A DNA stretch of 64,000 nt from Bradyrhizobium retamae (lineage in GTDB: Bacteria > Pseudomonadota > Alphaproteobacteria > Rhizobiales > Xanthobacteraceae). Below the pieces are notes generated by a model. That model had not been told where the DNA came from, searched no databases, and saw nothing but the letters and a program-made list of their open reading frames with translations. Below are positions 17,516-25,822 of this stretch, piece after piece. A program made the position numbers and the translations under genes. Location: positions 310,001 to 374,000 of the forward strand of contig NZ_LLYA01000112.1 of assembly GCF_001440415.1 (NCBI RefSeq). Direction: 5' to 3'. Each line of letters starts with the position of its first letter. Position 1 is the first letter of the stretch.

Positions 17516-19144
17516 ATGCTCGGATTGATGCAAGATTGGCCTTTGCTTTGCCATCGGATTATCGAACACGCGGCGAAGTATCACGGCACGCAAGAGGTCG
17601 TCACGCGGTCGGTCGAAGGTCCCATTCATCGCACCAATTACGCCGAAATTCATGCACGCGCGCTGCAAGTATCGCAACGGCTCGACCGCGACGGCATCAA
17701 GCTCGGTGACCGTGTCGCCACCATCGCCTGGAACACCTGGCGCCATCTCGAATGCTGGTACGGCATCATGGGAATCGGCGCGATTTGTCACACCGTCAAT
17801 CCGCGGCTGTTCCCCGACCAGATCGCCTGGATCATCAACCACGCGCAGGACCGCGTGGTGATCACCGATACCACTTTCGTGCCGATCCTGGAAAAGATCG
17901 CGGCCAACCTGCCGAGCGTCGAGCGCTACATCGTGCTGACCGACAAGGCGCATATGCCGCAGACCACGCTGAAGAACGCGGTCGCCTATGAGGATTGGAT
18001 CGCGGAAGCGGACGGCAAGTTCACGTGGAAGGACTTTGACGAGAATACCGCGGCCGCGATGTGCTACACCTCGGGCACCACGGGCGATCCCAAAGGCGTG
18101 TTGTATTCGCATCGCTCCAACGTGCTGCACGGGCTGATGGCCAACAACGTCGACGCGCTCGGCACCAGCGCCACCGAGACCATGCTGCCTGTGGTGCCGC
18201 TGTTCCATGCCAATAGCTGGGGCATCGCATTCTCCGCGCCTTCGATGGGCACCAAGCTCGTGATGCCCGGCGCCAAGCTCGACGGTGCTTCGGTCTACGA
18301 ACTGCTCGACACCGAGAAAGTCACCCATACCGCCGGCGTGCCGACGGTGTGGCTGATGCTGCTGAACCACATGTCAGCCAACAATCTGAAACTGCCCCAC
18401 CTGAAGAGCGTGGTGTGCGGCGGTTCTGCGATGCCGCGCTCGATGATCAAGTCGTTCGTCGACATGGGCGTGCGCGTGCGCCACGCCTGGGGCATGACCG
18501 AGATGAGCCCGATCGGCACCGTAGCCGCGCTGAAGCCGCCGTTCGCCGAACTCACCGGCGAGGAGCGACTCGACATCCTGCAGACCCAGGGCTACCCGCC
18601 GTTCGGCGTCGAGATGAAGATCACCGACGATGCCGGCAAGGAACTGCCGTGGGACGGCAAGACCTTCGGCCGCCTCAAGGTGAGCGGGCCCGCGGTCGCC
18701 AAGGCCTATTTCAAGGTCGATACCGACATCCTCGACGAGGATGGCTATTTCGACACCGGCGACGTCGCCACTATCGACCAGCATGGCTACATGCGGATCA
18801 CCGACCGCTCCAAGGACGTCATCAAGTCCGGCGGCGAATGGATCTCATCGATCGACCTCGAAAACCTCGCGGTCGGCCACCCGGCGGTCGCGGAAGCCGC
18901 TGTCATCGGCGTCTACCATCCCAAATGGGACGAACGTCCGCTGCTGATCGTGCAACTCAAGGCCGGCCAGCAGGCAAGCCGCGAGGACATCTTGAGATTC
19001 ATGGATGGCAAGATCGCGAAATGGTGGATGCCCGATGACGTCGTCTTTGTCGACGGCATCCCGCACACCGCAACCGGCAAGATCCTGAAGACCGCGCTGC
19101 GCGAGCAGTTCAAGAGCTACCGCTTCCCGAACGCCGCGGCGTGA
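17516..19144 (+). CDS. Fatty-acyl-CoA synthetase (AMP-dependent ligase)
   Basis: A 542-aa ANL-superfamily enzyme converting a carboxylic acid, ATP and CoA to acyl-CoA. The AMP-binding motif [11 protein letters not shown] is at residues 184-194. [10 protein letters not shown] is the adenylate-binding A5 region, and [13 protein letters not shown] with [18 protein letters not shown] is the hinge. The catalytic Lys is in the C-terminal [19 protein letters not shown] lies eight bases before the ATG at 17516. A GTG two codons upstream is too near that site. It is most like medium/long-chain fatty-acid ligases; chain length is not deducible. Confidence 0.93.
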   Translation: MLGLMQDWPLLCHRIIEHAAKYHGTQEVVTRSVEGPIHRTNYAEIHARALQVSQRLDRDGIKLGDRVATIAWNTWRHLECWYGIMGIGAICHTVNPRLFPDQIAWIINHAQDRVVITDTTFVPILEKIAANLPSVERYIVLTDKAHMPQTTLKNAVAYEDWIAEADGKFTWKDFDENTAAAMCYTSGTTGDPKGVLYSHRSNVLHGLMANNVDALGTSATETMLPVVPLFHANSWGIAFSAPSMGTKLVMPGAKLDGASVYELLDTEKVTHTAGVPTVWLMLLNHMSANNLKLPHLKSVVCGGSAMPRSMIKSFVDMGVRVRHAWGMTEMSPIGTVAALKPPFAELTGEERLDILQTQGYPPFGVEMKITDDAGKELPWDGKTFGRLKVSGPAVAKAYFKVDTDILDEDGYFDTGDVATIDQHGYMRITDRSKDVIKSGGEWISSIDLENLAVGHPAVAEAAVIGVYHPKWDERPLLIVQLKAGQQASREDILRFMDGKIAKWWMPDDVVFVDGIPHTATGKILKTALREQFKSYRFPNAAA

Positions 19145-19167
19145 CGCGAAGCCTGGGCTCGATTCAA

Positions 19168-19203
19168 AGAGGCCGCCTTCCGGCAAAGCGGGAGGCGGCC
19201 TCT
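19168..19203. terminator. Candidate shared terminator hairpin
   Basis: AGAGGCCGCCT (19168-19178) pairs perfectly with AGGCGGCCTCT (19193-19203) around a 14-base loop, between two convergent genes. The following T-run is short (TCCT), so termination strength is uncertain. It could serve both strands. Confidence 0.6.
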
Positions 19204-19249
19204 TCCTAAGAAATCTTACTCAAGCGGCGTGTAGCACGCCCGCCCGAGA

Positions 19250-20485
19250 TCAGCGCGAGAGCGCCAGCGCATCGAGCCGCCGCTGCGCGTCGGGTTCGCC
19301 CCATTCCTTTGCCCGCTGATACCAGATGCGGGCCTGCGCGACGTCCGCCAGCGGGCCATCGGCACCCATCTGCCTGAGCCGCGCCGGATCGTAGGTGGTG
19401 CCGACGAGCAGCGCGGCGCGGGCGTCCTGCGCCTCCGCTCCACGCATCAGCAGCAGCCGCGCCGACTGCACATCGCCGGCGGCGAGCAGGTCCTGCCCGC
19501 GTTTGATCAGGGCAGCGATCTCCTTCGGATCGAGGTTGCGCACGACCTCCGCCTGTTGCCGCACGGCCGGCATCGGCGGCGCGGCTGCGGCCATGGCGAC
19601 CGGCGGCGGTGCGATGACCGGGGCTGCAGCAACCGGGGCTGCGGCGATCGGGGCAGGCGCGGCAACCGGCGGCACCGCGACGGGGACCTTTGGCACGGGC
19701 GCCCAGGTCAGCCGCGTGGAGGTGCCGGTGAGCGCCACGCCATTACCGTCACGCAGTTCCGCCGTCACCAGCATCTGGCCGGTGAAGCCATCCGGCGGAA
19801 TGACCGAAACGCCGGAAATCTCCGTCGCCGACACGCGCCATTCGCTCGGACCGACGCGCTTGCCGGATGTGAGCCGTGCGCTGGCAGCAAGTCCGCTGAT
19901 GGATACGTAGGCGTCGGGAGGCGGAGAGCCGACGTGGATGCCGAGCGGCACGGGATCGTTGGTGAACCCGCTGCCGTCCTGTACGGCCAAGGTCGCCGTA
20001 CGCCTCGCTGGCTGCGGCTGCGGCGCCGGAAGCACCGACGATTTCACCGACTGCCAGGTGGCCGAAAGCGACGCATTATCCTGGTTGGCCGGGCGCTGCG
20101 ACGACGGAATGGCCATGACGAGCAGCATCGCGATGCTCGCCGCGATCGCCACGGCGATCGAGAAACGGATGACCTGCTGGAACAGCGCGCGACGTCCCGA
20201 CAGGTCGCGGAGCACAGATGGCGCTTCGACCGGCGCGGCCTCCCTCGCCTCCTGCATGGCCTGGGCCACGGCTTTGGTGAACATTTCGGAATCCTGGCGG
20301 CGTGCGGGCTTGCTGAAGGGCTGCAAGGGCGGTCCTTCTGTTGGCATTCGCGGACGCCAGCCATCGTCGTTCTGCATCAGCATCGTGCCCGGTTGATCGC
20401 TGCTTGTTCGTTCCCTCTGCTCACGCGGCGCATAGTATGCCGGATCGTTCGGGCCGACATATCGTTCGTGCTTTGCATCACTCAT
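19250..20485 (-). CDS. Single-pass membrane protein with C-terminal Sel1/TPR-like repeat
   Basis: A 411-aa protein of unknown function. The N-terminal about 105 residues are hydrophilic and Tyr/Pro/Gln-rich. One transmembrane helix follows (FSIAVAIAASIAMLLVMAIP, about 110-130). The central part (about 170-260) looks like a beta-rich extracytoplasmic domain. A Pro/Ala/Val repeat (APIAAAPVAAAPV) separates it from a C-terminal pair of Sel1-like helices (LLAAGDVQSARLLLMRGA, then ARIWYQRAKEWGEPDAQRRL). The ATG at 20485 (MSDAKHERY) is preferred over one three codons upstream. Confidence 0.75.
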   Translation of the reverse strand: MSDAKHERYVGPNDPAYYAPREQRERTSSDQPGTMLMQNDDGWRPRMPTEGPPLQPFSKPARRQDSEMFTKAVAQAMQEAREAAPVEAPSVLRDLSGRRALFQQVIRFSIAVAIAASIAMLLVMAIPSSQRPANQDNASLSATWQSVKSSVLPAPQPQPARRTATLAVQDGSGFTNDPVPLGIHVGSPPPDAYVSISGLAASARLTSGKRVGPSEWRVSATEISGVSVIPPDGFTGQMLVTAELRDGNGVALTGTSTRLTWAPVPKVPVAVPPVAAPAPIAAAPVAAAPVIAPPPVAMAAAAPPMPAVRQQAEVVRNLDPKEIAALIKRGQDLLAAGDVQSARLLLMRGAEAQDARAALLVGTTYDPARLRQMGADGPLADVAQARIWYQRAKEWGEPDAQRRLDALALSR

Positions 20486-21046
20486 ACTGAACACTCGCCC
20501 TCATGGGGCCTTCCGCCAGCCCCGCGGACGTATGCCGATTGCGCCCTATGCGATCCTAGAACTCCGGGGGCGCAACCGCAATTTTTTTGCGACTCCGCCC
20601 GCAACAAGAACCACGAGTTGAGATCATCCTGCAGCGCTTCCGGCTGACGCCCCCGCCGTTTCCCCTTTGGCTGGCGCTCGCCGGTGTCCCGTGCAGGACA
20701 GTCCCGTGTTGCGGCAAATACGACAACCAGACGGCGAGAGGTAGACGAAAATCGGACCAACTTCAATGTACAACTAATAATCAATTTACAGGGATGGTTA
20801 CCCGTAAGGTTGCTGCACGCAGCGCATTTGCCCCATTAGAGCGGGATGACTCTTCTTCGAATCGTCAGCCCGCTCTACCTCTTTGATTTGAGCATGATCT
20901 TTTCGGAAAACCGGTACCCACTTTTCCGGATCATGCTCTAGTATTGCCTGCAAACTTGAAATTCGCGCCACGCCGTGGTCTCAAGCTTGCGAGTTTGCAG
21001 CCGGCCCGCTGGCCACACAGATTTCAGAAACCCGGCAGATTCACCG
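20486..21046. other. Long intergenic region with a composite palindromic repeat
   Basis: This 561-base divergent region contains no supported gene. Its right part is the two-hairpin repeat described next. The left 350 bases include a comparatively A/T-rich patch near 20760-20800 that could hold promoters, but no clear element was recognised. Confidence 0.45.
20837..20941. repeat. Two-hairpin palindromic repeat (TAGAGCGGG / GAGCATGATC type)
   Basis: Hairpin one pairs TAGAGCGGG (20837-20845) with CCCGCTCTA (20869-20877). Hairpin two pairs GAGCATGATC (20890-20899) with GATCATGCTC (20929-20938) around an internal CGGAAAACCGG/TTTTCCGGA segment. The pair of hairpins is a well-known abundant intergenic element of Bradyrhizobium and relatives. 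Confidence 0.85.
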
Positions 21047-21898
21047 ATGGCCCGAAGGTTTTCCTCTCCTTACCAGTCGGAGCCCGTGTCCAGCCTCGCC
21101 ACCTGGTCGCGCAACCTCGCTATCTTCGCCGTGGTCGCGGTGGTGGTGTCGATCATCATCGTCCGCTTCGGCTTCCTGGAGGTAAAACCCGCGCTGGCGA
21201 CGTTCTTCGGCGCGCTCGGTCTGGCCGTGCTTTCCATCCTGGTGGGCCTCGCCGCCTTTGCCGCGATCTGGCAAAACGGCTCGCGCGGCATGGGCCGGAT
21301 CGTGCTGGCGTTCCTGATCAGCGCCCTTCTGCTCGCCTACCCGGCCTACCTCGCTCTGCAATACCGCAAGCTGCCACCGATCCACGACATCACCACCGAT
21401 CCGATCGATCCTCCGCGCTTCGAGGCGCTGGCCCGGCTGCGCAGCGGCGAAGGCGCCAACTCCGCGGTCTATGCCGGGCTCTATTCGGCCGAGCAGCAGC
21501 GGATCGCCTATCCCGACATCGAGACCGTGGAACTCGAAGTGCCCCCGCAGCGGGCCTATGAGGTGACGCTGGCGCTGGTCAACAAGCGCAAATGGCTCGT
21601 AATCGACGAACGGCCGCCGCAGCCGCCGCGCCGCATCGCCCGCATCGAGGCGGTGGCGCGAACGCCGATCATGGGATTCCGCGAGGACATCTCGATCCGC
21701 ATCACGCCCGACGGCGACGACTCGCGCGTCGATATCCGCTCCTCCTCGCGCTATTTCGAAAGCGACCTCGGCAGCAACGCCGCCCGCATCTCAAAACTGA
21801 TCGAGGACATCAACGCCGCCGTCGATAACGCCAAGCCGGCGGCGCCGAAGAAGCCGCAGACGCCGGCCAAGGCCCAGGCAAAGAATGTGAAAAAATAG
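21047..21898 (+). CDS. DUF1499 domain membrane protein
   Basis: A 283-aa protein. Three N-terminal transmembrane helices fit LAIFAVVAVVVSIIIVRFGF, then ATFFGALGLAVLSILVGLAAF, then IVLAFLISALLLAYPAYLAL. The DUF1499 domain covers about residues 105-260 (IHDITTDPIDPPRF through RVDIRSSSRYFESDLGSNAARI). A Lys/Ala/Pro tail follows. Function is unknown. The ATG at 21047 (MARRFSSPY) gives a compact N-terminus; an in-frame ATG at 20975 adds 24 residues. A palindromic repeat begins at the last base of its stop codon. Confidence 0.85.
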   Translation: MARRFSSPYQSEPVSSLATWSRNLAIFAVVAVVVSIIIVRFGFLEVKPALATFFGALGLAVLSILVGLAAFAAIWQNGSRGMGRIVLAFLISALLLAYPAYLALQYRKLPPIHDITTDPIDPPRFEALARLRSGEGANSAVYAGLYSAEQQRIAYPDIETVELEVPPQRAYEVTLALVNKRKWLVIDERPPQPPRRIARIEAVARTPIMGFREDISIRITPDGDDSRVDIRSSSRYFESDLGSNAARISKLIEDINAAVDNAKPAAPKKPQTPAKAQAKNVKK

Positions 21899-21966
21899 CG
21901 AATGGCGAGTGACGAATAGCGAATAGTAGCCGGACGGCCCTTCCCTATTCGCTACTCGCCATTCGC
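21898..21966. repeat. Palindromic repeat (GCGAATGGCGAGT type)
   Basis: The left arm (21898-21919) begins GCGAATGGCGAGTGACG and the right arm (21945-21966) is its reverse complement apart from a small mismatch region. It begins on the final G of the DUF1499 gene's TAG stop and fills the gap to the convergent MBL gene. Confidence 0.8.
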
Positions 21967-21975
21967 TATTCGCCC

Positions 21976-22893
21976 CTACGCCAGCCGATACGTCCCGCCA
22001 ATCACCGGATCGCCATCGGTCGCCACGATGCCCCGGGCGACCAGGTCTTCCAGATGCGCCAGCACGGAATAGCCGGCGGCATTCGTCAGCCGCGGGTCGA
22101 TGCCGATATAGATCGCGCGAACCATGGTCGGAATGTCGGTCTCGCCCTTGGCAAGCCGATGCAGGATCGAGGCCTCGCGGGCCTGGCGGTGCCGGGTCAG
22201 GAAACGGACGTAACGCGGCCCTTCCGGAATTTCCGGCCCGTGGCCTGAAAAATACAGATCCTCCTCGCGCGCTTCCAGCCGCGCCAGCGAGGCCATGTAA
22301 TCGATCATCGATCCGTCCGGGGGCGCGACGATGGAGGTCGACCAGCCCATCACGTGGTCGCCGACGAAGTTGATCTTTCGCTCGGGCCACGCGAACGCCA
22401 GGTGATTGGCGGTGTGGCCGGGGGTTGCGACCGCCTCCAGCGCCCAGCCCCGGCCTTCGACGACGTCGCCATTCTTGACCTCGATGTCGGGTCTGAAATC
22501 GCGGTCGGCGCCGGATTCCGGATTGTGCTTTTCGCTCTCGAAGCGTGGCCGCGAGGCGCGGTGCGGCCCCTCGGCATAAACGGGCGCACCGGTGGCCGCC
22601 TTGATCCGCGCGGTGTTCGGCGAATGGTCGCGGTGGGTGTGGGTGACGAGAATATGCGTCACCGTCTCGCCGCGCACGGCATCGAGCAACGCCTTGGCGT
22701 GCGCTTCGTCATCGGGCCCGGGATCGATGATCGCGACATTGCCCTTGCCTACGATGTAGCTGACCGTGCCGGTGAAGGTGAACGGGCTCGGATTGTTGCA
22801 CAGGATACGCCGCACGCCGGGACGGGCTTCGTCAACGGCACCGGGCTTGAGCGGGAAGTCGCGGTTGAACGGGATGTCGTCGTTGTCGGCCAT
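21976..22893 (-). CDS. MBL-fold metallo-hydrolase (LACTB2-like)
   Basis: A 305-aa metallo-beta-lactamase-fold hydrolase. The zinc motif THTHRDH supplies His85, His87, Asp89 and His90, with further ligands near TPGHTANH and FVGDHVMG. The C-terminal about 70 residues (ILHRLAKGETDIPTMVRAIY through LAHLEDLVARGIVAT) form the winged-helix-like domain of the LACTB2/glyoxalase II-like subgroup. It could be a nuclease or a thioester hydrolase. The ATG at 22893 matches the family start. It is convergent with the DUF1499 gene. Confidence 0.88.
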   Translation of the reverse strand: MADNDDIPFNRDFPLKPGAVDEARPGVRRILCNNPSPFTFTGTVSYIVGKGNVAIIDPGPDDEAHAKALLDAVRGETVTHILVTHTHRDHSPNTARIKAATGAPVYAEGPHRASRPRFESEKHNPESGADRDFRPDIEVKNGDVVEGRGWALEAVATPGHTANHLAFAWPERKINFVGDHVMGWSTSIVAPPDGSMIDYMASLARLEAREEDLYFSGHGPEIPEGPRYVRFLTRHRQAREASILHRLAKGETDIPTMVRAIYIGIDPRLTNAAGYSVLAHLEDLVARGIVATDGDPVIGGTYRLA

Positions 22894-22915
22894 GGGGAGT
22901 TCCTACCATCACTCC

Positions 22916-23036
22916 CGTCATACCCTGCGAAGGCGGGGTATCCAGTAATCACTGACGTTCGAGAAGAAACGAACCGCCGCGGCGTACTGGATCGCCCGCC
23001 CCAGTGCGCAAATTGCTCACAAGGCGGGCGATGACG
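22916..23036. repeat. Palindromic repeat (CGTCATACC / GATGACG type)
   Basis: An element of about 121 bases between two genes transcribed in the same direction. It has a CGTCATACCCTGCGAAGGCG left end, an internal TCCAGTA/TACTGGA pair and a GGCGGGCGATGACG right end, giving several nested stems. The outer CGTCAT ends mirror each other. Confidence 0.75.
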
Positions 23037-23073
23037 GCATAATGTGGGGCTGCTTCTGCGCGCCCCTCACACT

Positions 23074-24288
23074 TTACGAAAACGCCTGAATCCCCGTGAT
23101 CGCCCGACCCAGGATCAGGGCGTGGACGTCGTGGGTGCCTTCATAGGTGTTCACGGTTTCCAGGTTCGCGGTATGGCGCATCACGTGGTACTCGATCTGG
23201 ATGCCATTGCCGCCGTGCATGTCACGCGAGACGCGGGCGATGTCGAGCGCCTTGCCGCAATTGTTGCGCTTGACGATCGAGATCATTTCGGGCGCCATCT
23301 TGCCCTCGTCCATCAGGCGGCCGACGCGCAATGAGGCCTGAAGGCCGAGCGCAATCTCGGTTTCCATGTCGGCGAGCTTCTTCTGCACGAGCTGGGTTGC
23401 CGCCAGCGGCCGGTTGAACTGCTTGCGGTCGAGCGTGTATTGCCGCGCGCGGTGCATGCAGTCTTCCGCCGCACCCATTGCACCCCAGGAGATGCCGTAG
23501 CGGGCGCGGTTGAGGCAGCCGAACGGTCCCTTCAGGCCTGATACGTTGGGCAGCAGCGCACTCTCCGGCACCACCACGCCGTCCATCACGATCTCACCGG
23601 TGATCGAGGCGCGTAGGGACAGCTTGCCGCCGATCTTCGGCGCCGACAGGCCCTTCATGCCCTTCTCGAGAATGAAGCCGCGGATCTGGTTGTCATGCGC
23701 GGCCGACTTGGCCCAGACGACGAAGACGTCGGCGATCGGGGCGTTGGAAATCCACATCTTGCTGCCGCTGATGCGATAGCCGTCCGACACCTTCTCGGCG
23801 CGGGTCTTCATGCCGCCGGGATCGGAGCCGGCATCCGGCTCGGTCAGGCCGAAGCAGCCGACCCACTCGCCGGTGGCAAGCTTCGGCAGGTATTTCTTGC
23901 GCTGGTTCTCGTCGCCATAGGCGTAGATCGGGTACATCACCAGCGACGACTGCACCGAGTTCATCGAGCGATAGCCGGAATCGACCCGCTCGATCTCGCG
24001 CGCCACCAGGCCATAGGCGACGTAGCTCGCGTTCGCGCAGCCATATTCTTCCGGCAGCGTGACACCGATCAGGCCAAGCTCGCCCATCTCGTTGAAGATC
24101 TCGCGGTCGGTCTTCTCTTCCAGATACGCATTGATGACGCGCGGCAACAGCTTGTCCTGCGCATAGGCACGCGCGGTGTCGCGGATCATGCGTTCGTCTT
24201 CGGTGAGCTGGTCGTCGAGCAGGAACGGATCGTCCCACTGGAAGGAAGCCGCCTCCGGCTTGTCCTTGGCTTGAGGGCGCACGCTCAT
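23074..24288 (-). CDS. gcdH: Acyl-CoA dehydrogenase, glutaryl-CoA dehydrogenase type
   Basis: A 404-aa flavoenzyme. Acyl-CoA dehydrogenase signatures include [15 protein letters not shown] and [24 protein letters not shown]. The catalytic Glu383 lies in [20 protein letters not shown], the context typical of glutaryl-CoA dehydrogenases in lysine/tryptophan degradation. The reaction would be glutaryl-CoA to crotonyl-CoA plus CO2, passing electrons to ETF. AAGGGA precedes the ATG. It lies next to ribB, but repeats on both sides suggest it is its own unit. The substrate class is inferred from overall sequence character. Confidence 0.88.
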   Translation of the reverse strand: MSVRPQAKDKPEAASFQWDDPFLLDDQLTEDERMIRDTARAYAQDKLLPRVINAYLEEKTDREIFNEMGELGLIGVTLPEEYGCANASYVAYGLVAREIERVDSGYRSMNSVQSSLVMYPIYAYGDENQRKKYLPKLATGEWVGCFGLTEPDAGSDPGGMKTRAEKVSDGYRISGSKMWISNAPIADVFVVWAKSAAHDNQIRGFILEKGMKGLSAPKIGGKLSLRASITGEIVMDGVVVPESALLPNVSGLKGPFGCLNRARYGISWGAMGAAEDCMHRARQYTLDRKQFNRPLAATQLVQKKLADMETEIALGLQASLRVGRLMDEGKMAPEMISIVKRNNCGKALDIARVSRDMHGGNGIQIEYHVMRHTANLETVNTYEGTHDVHALILGRAITGIQAFS

Positions 24289-24371
24289 GAAAATCCCTTT
24301 CGCATCACTGTCCTCATGGAAATTGTCGACAAATTAATGCGCTATCGGCAGAAGCGCAAATGGATTGGGTG

Positions 24372-24500
24372 GTCGTCATTCCGGGATGGTGCGCAAGCAC
24401 CAGACCTCAGGGGTGCAACTGCACCCTGGGGAATCTCGAGATTCTCAGGGGCGCAAGGGCGCCCCATAGTTCGCGCTATCGCGCGCCCCGGAATAACGAC
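24372..24500. repeat. Palindromic repeat (GTCGTCATTCCGGG type)
   Basis: The outer ends GTCGTCATTCCGGG (from 24372) and CCCCGGAATAACGAC (24486-24500) are near-complementary. Internal pairs GTGCGCAAGCAC and GGGGCGCAAGGGCGCCCC form extra hairpins. The right end reaches the last base of the ribB stop codon. Confidence 0.82.
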
Positions 24501-25573
24501 TACTCCAACTTTTCGTTGGAAACGATCTCGATGCCGAAACCGGATAATCCTTTGTAGTCGTGCACCGACGAGGTGAGATTGACGATCGAAGTGATGCCGA
24601 GATCGCGCAGGATCTGGGCACCAACGCCGACTTCACGCCATTGCCGGTGCCTGTCCGCCTCTGCTGTCTTCTGTTCGCCGACCGGCTCGACGGGAACTCC
24701 GGCCGCGCCGTCGCGCAAGTAAACCAGCACGCCGCGGCCGGCCTTCTTGAAATGGTCCAGCACGACCTGCATCCGCGCCTGGCCGGTGAAGAGATCCTTG
24801 ACGATATTGGGCTTGTGCAAGCGCGTCAGCACGTTCTTGCCGTCGCCGACGCCGTTATAGACGAAGGCAGCATGCGCGATCTCGTCGAATGGCGAACGAT
24901 AGGCGTAGCCCTGCAGCGGTCCGATCGGGCTGTCGGTGGTGAACGTTGCGACCCGCTCGATCAACTTTTCGCGCGCCTGACGGTAAGCGATCATGTCAGC
25001 GATTGTGACGTGCTTGAGCTTGTGAGTGGCGGCAAATTTCGTCACCTGCTCGCCCTTCATCACAGTGCCGTCGTCGTTCATCAATTCAGAGATGACGCCG
25101 ACCGGCGGCAGGCCGGAAAGCTTGCAGAGATCGACCGCCGCTTCGGTATGGCCGGAGCGCAGCAGCACGCCACCGTCGCGGGCGATCAGCGGAAAGATAT
25201 GACCGGGCCGGGCAAAATCATTGGCGCCGGCGTTGGGATTGGCGAGCGCGCGGCAGCAGGAGGCGCGCTCCTCCGCCGAAATGCCGGTGCCGCCATCGGG
25301 CTTGTAGTCGATCGAGACGGTAAAGGCGGTGGTGTGATTGGACTCGTTATGCGCCACCATCGGATCGAGCCGCAGCCGCCTGGCGTCGTCGGTGGTGATC
25401 GGCGCGCAGACGATGCCGGAGGTGTGGCGGATAATGAATGCCATCTTCTCCGCGGTGCAGAGCGAAGCCGCAACGATCAGATCGCCCTCGCCCTCGCGAT
25501 CGTCATCGTCGGTGACGACGACGAGTTCGCCTTTGGCAAAGGCTTGCAGAACTTCCTGGATACTATCGGCCAT
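24500..25573 (-). CDS. ribB: 3,4-dihydroxy-2-butanone-4-phosphate synthase with degenerate RibA domain (RibBX)
   Basis: A 357-aa riboflavin-synthesis enzyme making DHBP from ribulose 5-phosphate. The RibB domain (residues 1-200) has DDDDREGEGDL, TSGIVCAPIT, and RPGHIFPLIARDGGVLLRSGHTEAAVDL. The C-terminal part (about 210-357) is related to GTP cyclohydrolase II. It lacks the zinc-binding Cys cluster: the equivalent stretch reads LTRLHKPNIVKDLFTGQ. This half is therefore probably not a cyclohydrolase, and the name ribB rather than ribBA is used. No FMN riboswitch was found upstream. Confidence 0.9.
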   Translation of the reverse strand: MADSIQEVLQAFAKGELVVVTDDDDREGEGDLIVAASLCTAEKMAFIIRHTSGIVCAPITTDDARRLRLDPMVAHNESNHTTAFTVSIDYKPDGGTGISAEERASCCRALANPNAGANDFARPGHIFPLIARDGGVLLRSGHTEAAVDLCKLSGLPPVGVISELMNDDGTVMKGEQVTKFAATHKLKHVTIADMIAYRQAREKLIERVATFTTDSPIGPLQGYAYRSPFDEIAHAAFVYNGVGDGKNVLTRLHKPNIVKDLFTGQARMQVVLDHFKKAGRGVLVYLRDGAAGVPVEPVGEQKTAEADRHRQWREVGVGAQILRDLGITSIVNLTSSVHDYKGLSGFGIEIVSNEKLE

Positions 25574-25822
25574 TTCTCAAAATCTCGCGAAATCTAGCTA
25601 GCTTTAGTCAGTGCATTAGCCGGACTCCATGGCCGGCGCCAGCGTCAATACGCAGGGCAGCACCTCAGCCGGCGGGCGCAGTGGAAGAACCTTGCTGTGA
25701 TACTGCCGGAACGGAAAAAATCACTGACGATCTCCACCCGGCGGTATCGGCCGATCTCAGCCCGATCAGCCTTAGATATGCCGGGCTGTCAGAGAAGTCA
25801 GCCCTGCGACACCGTCTTTCCC

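Noticed and set aside
25734..25765. FMN-riboswitch-like segment (CCACCCGGCGGTAT) near ribB
   Set aside because: It lies on the plus strand while ribB is on the minus strand, and the conserved upstream GGGTGAAATTCCC part of an RFN element is missing on either strand.
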